Assembly (NCBI RefSeq): GCF_000023945.1
Contig: NC_013158.1
Span: 620,001-684,000, forward strand
Source of the DNA: Halorhabdus utahensis DSM 12940
GTDB lineage: Archaea; Halobacteriota; Halobacteria; Halobacteriales; Haloarculaceae
Length of the DNA stretch: 64,000 bases
Direction: 5' to 3'
The position numbers and the translations under genes were made by a program. How positions within the stretch are numbered: the first letter of the stretch is position 1; the number at the start of each line of letters is the position of its first letter. This document shows, piece after piece, positions 35,272 to 42,582 of the stretch. The notes under the pieces were generated by a model, which worked only from the letters and a program-made list of their open reading frames with translations, was not told the origin of the DNA and made no database searches.

Positions 35272-35706
35272 TCAGTCCAGGTGCTCTTCCGGTGGTTCAA
35301 CGTCGAGCACCCGAAGCTCACGCGGCGAACTGTCGCGGTCGAAGACGGCAATCGAATCGCGATTCCACGGTGGGACGGCCACGAACACGACCGCGTGGAA
35401 GTCGTCCGACTGGGCGGGCTCGAGTCGTCCCTCAGGGTGGGACAGAAATCGCCCCTGGGTCTGTCCCGCGGGCGTGCCCAAATCGACGCCGAAGACGAAG
35501 TTTATGGAACTGCCGGCATCCGGGAGGTAGAGATGGGTGAACACGGGCGTCTCTGGCGGAAGGTCGAGCGCCGAGAAATCGCCAGCGGCTGTCACTGACA
35601 GCGAGATCGTGACCGGATCGGGTGCGCGCTCGGCCGCCTGCTCTAAGAGGACGTCGATCAGTCCCGCAGTAGCGTAGATCGGATCCGTTGTCCCCGGAGC
35701 AGTCAT
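35272..35706 (-). CDS. Conserved haloarchaeal protein of unknown function
   Basis: 144 residues with no domain I recognise. It is mainly beta-strand-like, with PVFTHLYLPDAGSSINFVFG and DDFHAVVFVAVPPWNRDSIA as the most conserved-looking blocks, and a C-terminal PPEEHLD. No signal peptide. Its start overlaps the stop of the MBL-like gene by 4 bp (ATGA), so the two form a translation-coupled pair and may share a pathway. Confidence 0.7.
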   Translation of the reverse strand: MTAPGTTDPIYATAGLIDVLLEQAAERAPDPVTISLSVTAAGDFSALDLPPETPVFTHLYLPDAGSSINFVFGVDLGTPAGQTQGRFLSHPEGRLEPAQSDDFHAVVFVAVPPWNRDSIAVFDRDSSPRELRVLDVEPPEEHLD

Positions 35707-36377
35707 CCGAATACGAGGTCCTTTGCTGCGTCGAAATACAGCGCCGGCGTCCGGCGTCGTGCCCCGTCTACCGCGTCGGCAAGTGCGTCGTCGGCGTCCG
35801 ACCGGAGCGGTTCGCCATGGCCGACGAGGATGCGCTCCGGACTGAATTCCCGGAGTCGGCGGGGCGGTCTGAGACGGAGCATCGGGTGGATCCCGATGCG
35901 TTCGCGACCCGTGCGGAAATACGACGCCGTCCCGACCGCTTCGGGAATCACGAGCGTCCCGTCGTCTTCGTCGTACAGCGCGGCTTCCTGCCAGAATCGC
36001 GAATCCTTGATCGGGTAGACAGTATACGTGTCCGCCAGCGTCGTCCCGAAGCGTTCGACCGGTGCAGTCATCGCTTCGGCCACGCCGTCCATCCACTCCG
36101 GGATGTACACCGGCACGTCGTGTCTGAGTGCGACCGCATCGGTGTCCCGCTTGTGGCGGTCGAGAAGGACGACGACGCCCGCGACATCGCCGAGGTCGGC
36201 GAGATGCTCGTCGAGTCCGTCGGCGTCGACGGGGTCGACGACCCACACGTCACCATCGACAACCAGCGCGTGACTCGCCCGTTGCATCGACTCCTCGGGA
36301 TGGGCGATCCAGGTCGTGCCGCCGTCCCAGCGGTCGTCTGGGTCGAACGTCGCCTGGCTCGTGGACTTCAGTGGCAT
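35703..36377 (-). CDS. Degenerate metallo-beta-lactamase-fold protein
   Basis: 224 residues. SHALVVDGDVWVVDPVDADG then VAGVVVLLDRHKRDTDAVA follow the beta-lactamase-fold order, but the metal motif HxHxDH is replaced by RHKRD, and only GHGEPL near the C-terminus retains a histidine of the second site. It probably binds metal weakly or not at all. The substrate is unknown. Haloarchaea carry many such proteins. It is upstream of, and coupled to, the 144-residue unknown gene. Confidence 0.78.
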   Translation of the reverse strand: MPLKSTSQATFDPDDRWDGGTTWIAHPEESMQRASHALVVDGDVWVVDPVDADGLDEHLADLGDVAGVVVLLDRHKRDTDAVALRHDVPVYIPEWMDGVAEAMTAPVERFGTTLADTYTVYPIKDSRFWQEAALYDEDDGTLVIPEAVGTASYFRTGRERIGIHPMLRLRPPRRLREFSPERILVGHGEPLRSDADDALADAVDGARRRTPALYFDAAKDLVFG

Positions 36378-36476
36378 ACCTGATGGTACGGGCTCTGCGG
36401 GTATAAACCGTCAGCCTGCGGACAACCATGCGGCCGAACGGGCCATCGCTCACCGGCAAGCGTCCCCCGCGGCCGG

Positions 36477-36776
36477 TCAGGACAGCCGGTCCGTGTCGAT
36501 CTCGATGCCTGGCGGCGTCACGACGAGGAAGCCACGAAAGTGCATCAAACTCCCACCCGCATCACGGATGTCTCGGGCGAAGCCAGCGGCCCGTTCGTTG
36601 ACGTCACCCTCGACGTTCAACACGAGGATCGCGCCGTCATCGACGAGATCGACCCACTCTCCCTCGGGCGTCGTTCCGTCGAGAACATCCAGGACAACAC
36701 GGCCGTCCGGCGACCCGTCGTCCGCGTCCGGCAACTCTGATTCGACGGCTCCCAGATCCAGGTCGAATTCGCCCAT
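36477..36776 (-). CDS. DUF5779 family protein
   Basis: A 99-residue haloarchaea-specific protein. MGEFDLDLGAVESELPDADD, VVLDVLDGTTPEGEWVDLVD and the C-terminal SLMHFRGFLVVTPPGIEIDT match my memory of DUF5779 over its length. Function unknown. It lies 99 bp from the divergently placed start region of the MBL-like gene; the MITE inserted 48 bp from its 5' end and so lies in its upstream region. Confidence 0.8.
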   Translation of the reverse strand: MGEFDLDLGAVESELPDADDGSPDGRVVLDVLDGTTPEGEWVDLVDDGAILVLNVEGDVNERAAGFARDIRDAGGSLMHFRGFLVVTPPGIEIDTDRLS

Positions 36777-36816
36777 GTCCCTCTGTGGGTGAGCGGACGG
36801 TAAAAATCCACGCGCT

Positions 36817-37209
36817 CACGACAGGGCAGTGTTCAGATAAGCACCGAGCAAAGAGTTTGTTTCTGCTGGCTTTTCAGCCGGGTCCTGGCGGCCTGCGAAA
36901 ATCGAAGATTTTCGGGCGACCAGAAGACTGCGTCTTCTGGTAAAATGAAAGGGCGATCCACGCGTGGCGGCGCAGCCGCCACGGTTTGCGGAGGTCGGCG
37001 ACGCCGACCTCCCTTTTCGGGAACCCCGACGAAGCAAGCACTGCAGGCCGCAACGCGGCCGAAGCGCGTGGTCCGAAAGAGCGAAGCTCTTTCGTCATCT
37101 CGGAAATCTCCGATTTCCGGCGACAGCGAGGCGCGGGACCGAAACTGGATCGCCCTTTCAGGGCAGTCTCACTCTGGTTAGATCCTTATCTGAACACTAC
37201 CCACGACAG
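36817..37209. mobile_element. 377-bp MITE with 8-bp target duplication
   Basis: Termini GGCAGTGTTCAGATAAG (36825-36841) and its inverted copy (37185-37201, one mismatch) bound the element. The identical octamer CACGACAG occurs directly outside each end (36817-36824 and 37202-37209). Tip sequence and 8-bp duplication recall IS6-family haloarchaeal elements, but no transposase is present. The core has a further 15-bp perfect inverted repeat (TGAAAGGGCGATCCA, 36946-36960, with 37146-37160) and seven hairpins, all with 3-nt loops. It is non-autonomous and, given the intact duplication, probably a recent arrival. Confidence 0.85.
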
Positions 37210-37338
37210 CGCGTGACTCTTCGTCCAGAGGCGACGGACACGTTTTCGAAATGCCGGGAGGGCTCTTGCGGTTCGAGGTGGTCCCTGCTCACGAAATCAG
37301 TCCGACCGATGTCTCATCTGAAAAGACTATCGTTACAG

Positions 37339-37356
37339 CGCTGCCGACCGGCAGCG
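37339..37356 (-). terminator. Stem-loop terminator candidate after cspA
   Basis: CGCTGCCG and CGGCAGCG pair perfectly around a 2-nt AC gap, 11 bp beyond the cspA stop in the direction of transcription. A TTTT run follows 14 nt later on the minus strand. Archaeal termination relies mainly on T-rich tracts, so the hairpin may stabilise the mRNA 3' end rather than terminate. Confidence 0.45.
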
Positions 37357-37366
37357 ACGCGAAGAT

Positions 37367-37561
37367 CTATGCGCGGACGACGTTGGTCGCGCGGGGCCCC
37401 TTCTCGGCCTGCTCGATGTCGAATTCGATATCCTGTCCCTCTTCGAGATCCGGGCCCGAAACGTCCTCCATGTGGAAGAAAACGTCGTCGTCCGCGTCCG
37501 CAGTCTCGATGAAACCGTACCCGCCAGTGTCGTGGAAGAAATCTACTTTTCCGTTTGCCAT
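37367..37561 (-). CDS. cspA: Cold-shock domain protein
   Basis: A 64-residue OB-fold RNA chaperone. KVDFFHDTGGYGFIETADAD contains RNP1 (GYGFI) and DDVFFHME contains RNP2 (VFFH). The tail GPRATNVVRA is typical. It binds single-stranded RNA or DNA and is usually abundant. A perfect palindrome TACAATTGTA (37574-37583) lies between the probable TATA element and the start, a possible regulatory site. The gene is downstream of a small zinc-finger gene on the same strand. Confidence 0.95.
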   Translation of the reverse strand: MANGKVDFFHDTGGYGFIETADADDDVFFHMEDVSGPDLEEGQDIEFDIEQAEKGPRATNVVRA

Positions 37562-37632
37562 TGCAAACAAATGTACAATTGTAGCGGGCATAACCCTTCC
37601 GAGAGTGACGATACCACGAGGGTTGGGGTGGA

Positions 37633-37785
37633 TCACTCCAGCAGCGACGCAACGTCCTGCTCGTAACATTGCTGACAGACGTACCACTCGAGGACGCCGT
37701 CCTCAGTGTTCGTGTGCACGAGAAGATGAACAGTGCTATCGAACGGAAACTCCCCGTCACAGACTGCACACGTCTCGGTTGCCAT
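37633..37785 (-). CDS. Zinc-finger microprotein
   Basis: 50 residues with two knuckles: CAVC at residues 6-9 and CQQC at 37-40, 27 residues apart, spaced as in treble-clef or ribbon domains. The middle carries DSTVHLLVHTNTEDGVLEWY. The family is common in haloarchaea but has no known role. The frame is closed by a TGA at 37633. It is 71 bp upstream of cspA on the same strand. Confidence 0.75.
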   Translation of the reverse strand: MATETCAVCDGEFPFDSTVHLLVHTNTEDGVLEWYVCQQCYEQDVASLLE

Positions 37786-38019
37786 CCCAACCCATGTGAT
37801 ACAATACCACAGTATTTATAACTACGTCATGGACTGAAAGTGAAAGATCGTGATCAGAATCTGACGATTAGGCGAACAGAACTCACCGACCGAGATCCAA
37901 TCTGGACGGTAAACGGACGTGTACTCGCTGGTTTTCACAGGGGCACAGACGACCGGTCGATCGATGGAAGCCGGTCGCTTCTCCGGCCTCGCCCGATGGA
38001 GGCCGCACGCATCTACGCC

Positions 38020-38259
38020 TTACGCCGACTGCAGCACCTCGACGAGTCGATCGACGTCCGGGATGTCGCCTTCCGTCTGTATCTCGCCGTCGACGGCGAC
38101 GGCCGGCGTGTGCATCACACCGCGGTCGATGATCTCCATTTGGTCCTCGACTTTCTCGACAGTCGCATCGATAGCGTCGAGTTGATCGAGTGCTTGCGTG
38201 ACGTGCTGTTCGGTCTTCTTACACCTGGCACAACCAGGGCCGATGACTTCGATTTTCAT
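38020..38259 (-). CDS. Thioredoxin-fold redox-active disulfide protein
   Basis: A 79-residue mini-thioredoxin. MKIEVIGPGCARCKKTEQHV has the redox CARC motif, and TPAVAVDGEIQTEGDIPD gives the cis-Pro strand. Such proteins are often encoded next to ArsP/DUF318 permeases and may reduce or deliver the substrate. Here the permease gene is 42 bp upstream on the same strand, supporting a functional pair. Confidence 0.9.
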   Translation of the reverse strand: MKIEVIGPGCARCKKTEQHVTQALDQLDAIDATVEKVEDQMEIIDRGVMHTPAVAVDGEIQTEGDIPDVDRLVEVLQSA

Positions 38260-38301
38260 GGGTCGTGTTGTTGGTTCGTATGGTGATTCGATAGCGATAG
38301 C

Positions 38302-39462
38302 TCAGACGATCAGCAGGCCCCAAATCAGCCCAGCAACGGTGGCCGCGAGGGCGACGAGTCCGACGTAAAGCGCCGTCCGCTTGGTGCCGATGGTCTTCCA
38401 GATCACCAGCATGTTCGGCAGCGACAGCGACGGGCCGGCAAGTAGCAACGCGAGCGCGGGGCCGTCAGCCATCAGACCGTTCGTGTACCCGAACAGCGAG
38501 CCGACGATGGGTACTTCCAGCAGCGTCGGCATGTACAGGATCGCGCCGATGACCGCGCCCAGGCCGGCCGACAGCACCGTCGTCTCGCCGAAGATCCCCT
38601 TCGTGAGCAATCCAGGCGCGACCTGGTGGGCGACGAACGTCTCGCCGCCTCGCGTGATCGTCTCTAAGGGCCCCATCCCCTGGACGATCGCTGCGATCGC
38701 GCCGATGATGCCGATGACGAACGTGCCCACGAGCAACAACGGAAAGATCGTCCGCGTGAAGAACCACGTTTCCTGCAGCCACTCGTCGATCACGTCCCGA
38801 TCGAATTCGGCCCACAGAAGGTAGCCGAGTGTGGCGAACAGCGGCGCGAGCACCGGTGCTTTGACCGCCCAGGTGAGCAAGCCGGTGGCGGCGATCAGGA
38901 GGATCGCGACCTGACTCCCGAAAAAGCCGCCCGTCACCCACAGCGGCCGCTCGCGCTCGGTTCGCTCACCCCCGTCAGTCATCGCGGGTTGTCCCTCCGG
39001 AGTCTCGCGATCGTCGCCACTCCCGAAGACGAAGGCCATCGTGAGGCCGATCGCCCCGGCCATCGTGACCGCGAAGAACGCTCGCGCGCCCCCGAGCGGG
39101 AGGCTGAGCGCACTCGCGGTGAACACGACGGCGAGGACGTTGATCGCCGGCCCCGAGAACAGAAAGGCCGTCGCCGGGCCGATCCCCGCGCCTTTCTTGT
39201 AGAGGCCGGCGAACATCGGGAGGATCGTGCAGCTACACACCGCCAGCGCCACGCCCGATACGGACGCGATCGAATAGGCGTGCAGTTTCGGGGCGTCCGC
39301 GCTCAGGTACTTCGTGACGAAGTGATCCGACAAGACGGCCGAGATCCCGCCGGCGATGAAGAAGGCGGGCACCAGACACGTGATGACATGCAACGTCAGG
39401 TACGACAGCGTCTCGTCGATCCCCGCTCGGAGTATCTCGAAGAGGAGTGTCACCAGCGCCAC
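38302..39462 (-). CDS. ArsP-like (DUF318) permease
   Basis: A 386-residue membrane protein with about 8-10 helices. SGVALAVCSCTILPMFAGLY (about residues 69-88) carries the conserved cysteine pair of ArsP-type permeases, which export trivalent organoarsenicals in bacteria. FLFSGPAINVLAVVFTAS and LLAGPSLSLPNMLVI are the repeated GPA/GPS hairpins. The loop at about 155-175 is cytosolic. The arsenic genes beside it support a metalloid role. The disulfide gene follows downstream. Confidence 0.88.
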   Translation of the reverse strand: MALVTLLFEILRAGIDETLSYLTLHVITCLVPAFFIAGGISAVLSDHFVTKYLSADAPKLHAYSIASVSGVALAVCSCTILPMFAGLYKKGAGIGPATAFLFSGPAINVLAVVFTASALSLPLGGARAFFAVTMAGAIGLTMAFVFGSGDDRETPEGQPAMTDGGERTERERPLWVTGGFFGSQVAILLIAATGLLTWAVKAPVLAPLFATLGYLLWAEFDRDVIDEWLQETWFFTRTIFPLLLVGTFVIGIIGAIAAIVQGMGPLETITRGGETFVAHQVAPGLLTKGIFGETTVLSAGLGAVIGAILYMPTLLEVPIVGSLFGYTNGLMADGPALALLLAGPSLSLPNMLVIWKTIGTKRTALYVGLVALAATVAGLIWGLLIV

Positions 39463-39552
39463 TGTGTGACCACCATTTCAAACAAATCTAAAACGCAGGG
39501 AGACATATAGCTATCGGTTTCAAATGCTATTGAAACAGATTCGGGAGTCTGC

Positions 39553-40004
39553 TCACTCGCTCGTCTCGAGTCTCTCGGTTGGGACCTCGTCGAGCAGTTC
39601 TATGACTCGCCGTTCGATCTCGTCGCGGATCGCGGCGACCTTCCCGGGCGGTTTGTCGTCAGGATCTTCGAGGCCCCAGTCGCGGCTGTCGCCGCTCCAG
39701 GTCGCCGGACAGACGCCCTCGGCCGAACACCCCATCGTGATGACGTGGTCAGTGTCTGCGGTCTCTTCGAGCGTGGTTTCGCGGGGCTTCCGATCCGAGA
39801 GATCGAACCCGATTTCGCCCATCGCCTCGACCACTTCCTCGTGGACGTAATCCGCTGGTCGGGTCCCGCCCGTGACGATCAACAGCTGTTCGTCAAGACC
39901 TCGCGCGTCCAGTTCTCACTTCACGAACGCGTAGGCCATCTGTGAGCGACCGGCGTTCTGGACGCACACGAACGCGGTTCGGGGCTATCGGTGGCTTCCG
40001 TCAT
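39553..40004 (-). pseudogene. arsC: Broken arsenate reductase / low-MW phosphatase (arsC)
   Basis: The remnant encodes an ArsC-type low-molecular-weight phosphatase but with two lesions. From ATG 40004 the start MTEATDSP runs out of frame at a GCCCCG run; one more C would join it to RTAFVCVQNAGRSQMAYAFV, with the active-site CxxxxxR loop (CVQNAGR). Then an in-frame TGA follows AFVK (expected CGA or similar), before ELDARGLDEQ. Downstream the frame is open to 39553, with TGGTRPADYVHEEVVEAMGE and MGCSAEGVCPATWSGD. Two independent lesions argue for a genuine pseudogene. It lies 3 bp from the acr3 stop. Confidence 0.8.
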
Positions 40005-40007
40005 GGG

Positions 40008-41195
40008 TTAATCGTCCTCCGTAACGGGTTCCGCGTCAGTCTCCGCAACTGTCGTCGGTTTCGTGCTGTCGAGCTGTCCGGTAGTGTGGCCGCGCCAGTC
40101 GACCGTCCGCTGGAGCCACAACGCGACGTAGACCAGCGAGAGCAACACGGGCACTTCGATCAGCGGGCCGATAACGGTCGTGAAGGCGACACTCGACTCG
40201 ACGCCGAAGACCGCGACGGCGACGGCGATCGCGAGTTCGAAGTTGTTCGAAGCAGCCGTAAAGCCGATCGCAGTCGTCGTCGAGTAATCCGCGCCGATCC
40301 GGTGACCCATCGCGAAGCTAACGACGAACATCACGAGGAAGTAGATCGTCAGCGGCACGGCAATGAGGACCACGTTCCCTGGCTCGTCGAGGATCTTTCC
40401 GCCCTGCGTGGCGAACATCACGATGACGGTGAACAGCAGTGCGACAAGGGTGAGGGGATCGATCTTCGGGACGAACTCCTCGTCATACCACGCTTCGCCC
40501 TTCGTTCGGGTACCGACGAACCGCGAGGCAATGCCTGCAGCGAAGGGAATCCCGAGGAAGATCGCGATCGCCGCAAAGACCTCGCCGGCAGTGATCTCGA
40601 ACTCGGCGATCCCGGCCGTCAACGTCTCCAACCCGAGCACGTCCGGCAGAACGAGTGCGAAGAAGGTAATGTACACACCGTACGTCAAAATCTGGAAGAC
40701 GCTGTTGAACGCCACCAGGCCGGCGGCATACTCGCTTGAGCCATCAGCAAGATCGTTCCAGACGAGCACCATCGCGATACATCGGGCCATCCCGATGAAC
40801 ACGAGTCCGAGGAAGAAATCGGGGCGTGCCGGCAGTCCGGGGACGATACCGCCGAAGAAGAGCAGCGCCAGCCCGACCATCAGGGTCGGCCCGATAAGCC
40901 AATTCTGCAGCAGGCTCAGGCCCAGGACGCGCCACTGGGAAAATACCCGCGGCAACTGCCCGTAGTTGACTTTCGCCAGCGGTGGGTACATCATCAAAAT
41001 TAGGCCGATTTCGACGAGATAGAAGTCATTGATCGGCGCGGTGACACTGGGCGCGACGTATCCCAGTCCGACGCCGATCGCCATCGCGCCGAAGATCCAG
41101 ACAGTGAGATACTTATCGAGAAAGTCCATCGACCGCGGATCGCCACAGTCGGGACAGTCACAGTCCGGGCCGTGCTCGTGTTCGACCGCGCTCAT
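40008..41195 (-). CDS. acr3: ACR3-family arsenite efflux pump
   Basis: 395 residues with ten predicted helices of the bile/arsenite/riboflavin superfamily. GLVFIGMARCIAMVLVWNDL carries the essential cysteine (helix 4), and GFTAASNNFELAIAVAVAVF (about residues 313-332) the conserved helix 9 motif. The N-terminus has an added HEHGPDCDCPDCGD metal-binding-like stretch (about 6-20), unusual for ACR3. Its ATG overlaps the arsR stop (ATGA), so regulator and pump are coupled. Confidence 0.95.
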   Translation of the reverse strand: MSAVEHEHGPDCDCPDCGDPRSMDFLDKYLTVWIFGAMAIGVGLGYVAPSVTAPINDFYLVEIGLILMMYPPLAKVNYGQLPRVFSQWRVLGLSLLQNWLIGPTLMVGLALLFFGGIVPGLPARPDFFLGLVFIGMARCIAMVLVWNDLADGSSEYAAGLVAFNSVFQILTYGVYITFFALVLPDVLGLETLTAGIAEFEITAGEVFAAIAIFLGIPFAAGIASRFVGTRTKGEAWYDEEFVPKIDPLTLVALLFTVIVMFATQGGKILDEPGNVVLIAVPLTIYFLVMFVVSFAMGHRIGADYSTTTAIGFTAASNNFELAIAVAVAVFGVESSVAFTTVIGPLIEVPVLLSLVYVALWLQRTVDWRGHTTGQLDSTKPTTVAETDAEPVTEDD

Positions 41196-41611
41196 TGGGA
41201 GTCCCCGTTACTTGCTGGCTCGACCGCCACGGTCCCTTCGAGGACGGTCACGATCGCGACCGCGCGATTCGTCGCACGGTACTTCTTCCAGCGGCCGTCC
41301 TTGCGGGATTCGACCAGCCCCGACGCCGCGAGTTCCGAGAGGGCGTGACTCAACCCGCTCTCGCTGACCGCGACCAGCGGCTGGAGTTCACACACGCACA
41401 ACTCCTCGCGGGCTGCCACCAGCGCCCGCGCGAGGGTGTAGCGTGTCTCGTTGGCCAGCGCCGCGAGCACGTCGAGTTCGACCGACAATTGCTCGTCGAT
41501 GGTCCGCTCCAGCGATGCGATTTCTTCCAGACGCGCCTGTACGTCCTCGTTCCGGCACTCCCCCAGTTCGTCTTCCATATACCGACGAAGTCGATCTGTC
41601 GCTTGACTCAT
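41192..41611 (-). CDS. arsR: ArsR-family metalloregulator
   Basis: A 139-residue winged-helix repressor. LDVLAALANETRYTLARALV is the dimer/HTH scaffold, and EELCVCELQPLVAVSESGLS (about residues 70-89) holds the arsenite-binding CVC motif and recognition helix. An N-terminal extension of about 45 residues (MEDELGECRNEDVQARLEEI) is coiled-coil-like. ATG 41611 is chosen over an adjacent GTG. An inverted repeat lies 2 bp upstream, fitting autorepression of arsR-acr3. Confidence 0.93.
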   Translation of the reverse strand: MSQATDRLRRYMEDELGECRNEDVQARLEEIASLERTIDEQLSVELDVLAALANETRYTLARALVAAREELCVCELQPLVAVSESGLSHALSELAASGLVESRKDGRWKKYRATNRAVAIVTVLEGTVAVEPASNGDSQ

Positions 41612-41613
41612 CA

Positions 41614-41626
41614 CTCAATTGTTGAG
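41614..41626 (-). promoter_or_regulatory. Putative ArsR operator
   Basis: CTCAA-TTG-TTGAG is a perfect 5-bp inverted repeat whose inner edge is 2 bp before the arsR ATG. Short TCAA/TTGA dyads near the start are typical ArsR sites. Repressor binding here would cover the start of a leaderless mRNA. Confidence 0.5.
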
Positions 41627-42277
41627 ATAGGATTCAATTAATGTTTTCGTCTTTTTCGCCTAAAGCGTCTCAAAGCTGCGATGTAGCCGCATTTTTAAAC
41701 GGCGAAGATTTATCTCAGTATTATACTTGACTGGAAGCTAAATTAGAATGTGGTACTGAGCGAATCCAGAGACTCTCACCAGGATCAGGGAAGTACGGCA
41801 ACTCGAAAGCAGCGTGAGGGCACGGAGTGCATCGGCGAGTTTTTGCGCGAAGGAATGCCACCGGGAACCGCCTGGTGACGGAATCACTGTGGCCTCTGGG
41901 ACAGGGGCTTGGTGAACCTGTTATCGACAGTGGGTGCGCCCGGAACACTATCGGGCGAGAAACTACTAGTAGGTTCATGGGATTTGTAATCGGGCGTCCG
42001 GCGACCGAGCGGTCCGAAGGACCCGGAAGGTCACCGGGGGACTTCCCTTCGGTCGTCTCCCGAGCCTTTGCTCGCTACGCTCGCAAAGACGCCGGTTCAC
42101 TCGCGCGAACGGATGTGAGCGCGAGGCCGACGAGCGACTAACGCGAGTGAAGCGAGCGGCAGAAGCGAGGAGTGCTTTTGGTCGAGCTTTTGCAAGCGAG
42201 CGACGCAGTCGCTCGCGTAGTAAAAGGTCGTAGTGTACGCCCGGAACACTAACGACCGACCTCATCCCTGGCGGCGT
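41627..42277. other. Non-coding region with flanking direct repeats
   Basis: No credible protein gene. Two 14-bp copies of CGCCCGGAACACTA (41937-41950 and 42238-42251) bound a 300-bp segment; each copy is itself the right arm of a short hairpin. The interior contains GGTCC-gaa-GGACC (42011-42023) and GCGAGCGAC-gca-GTCGCTCGC (42196-42216), again with 3-nt loops. An AT-rich start (about 41640-41735) contains TATA-like sequence (TATTATAC at about 41718) and may drive a transcript rightward. Confidence 0.5.
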
Positions 42278-42489
42278 GCCGGGTTGGTCGGGAAACCCTC
42301 GTGCCGGGCGGGAGATCCCGCCAGGGATCTCCGAATGCGCGACCGGCGGTAGCCGGGAGCGCGGGGGACACCGTTCGGTGTCCCCGAATGCCGAGGCGGT
42401 GTCAACCGCCGAGGCGGGAGGAGTCGGAAGACGCCTCCGAATGCCGAGACGGCGAAAGCCGTCGAGATATCACGTGCCCGGGTTCGCCG
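42278..42489. repeat. 53-bp tandem repeat with compensated hairpins
   Basis: CCGAATGC recurs at 42331, 42384 and 42437, exactly 53 bp apart; a preceding unit from 42278 lacks that box but keeps the layout. Each unit holds one short and one long stem. Short stems are GGGTT/AACCC, CCGGC/GCCGG, GGCGGT/ACCGCC and GACGGC/GCCGTC. Long stems are GGAGATCCC/GGGATCTCC, GGGGACACC/GGTGTCCCC and GGAGGAGTC/GACGCCTCC (one mismatch). Stem sequences differ between units yet stay paired. A 53-bp period cannot maintain a reading frame. This points to structured RNA or a structured DNA repeat. Confidence 0.75.
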
Positions 42490-42582
42490 CGCGGTCATCG
42501 CACCCCTGTGGGTGAACTCGGGCGGGGACTGAGGCACGTACCCGGAGTTATCACCGCACGGAGTAAAGCCCTTCGCGCCGAC

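Noticed and set aside
36945-37181. Open frames inside the MITE
   Set aside because: They are translations of GC-rich hairpins; frames exist on several strands at once and no transposase motif is present.
37840-38286. 148-codon rightward frame
   Set aside because: It is antisense to the thioredoxin-fold gene at 38020-38259, whose CxxC and cis-Pro features are convincing.
41761-41842. Resemblance to SRP RNA helix 8 (ACCAGGATCAGG ... AAGCAGC, then a T run)
   Set aside because: The spacing between the two blocks is too long, the GGAA tetraloop context is missing and the archaeal SRP RNA long arms are not seen. A covariance-model search would settle it.
41721-42141. Possible genes in the region after arsR (85 and 104 codons)
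   Set aside because: Basic, low-complexity products overlapping direct repeats and hairpins; opposite-strand frames overlap each other.
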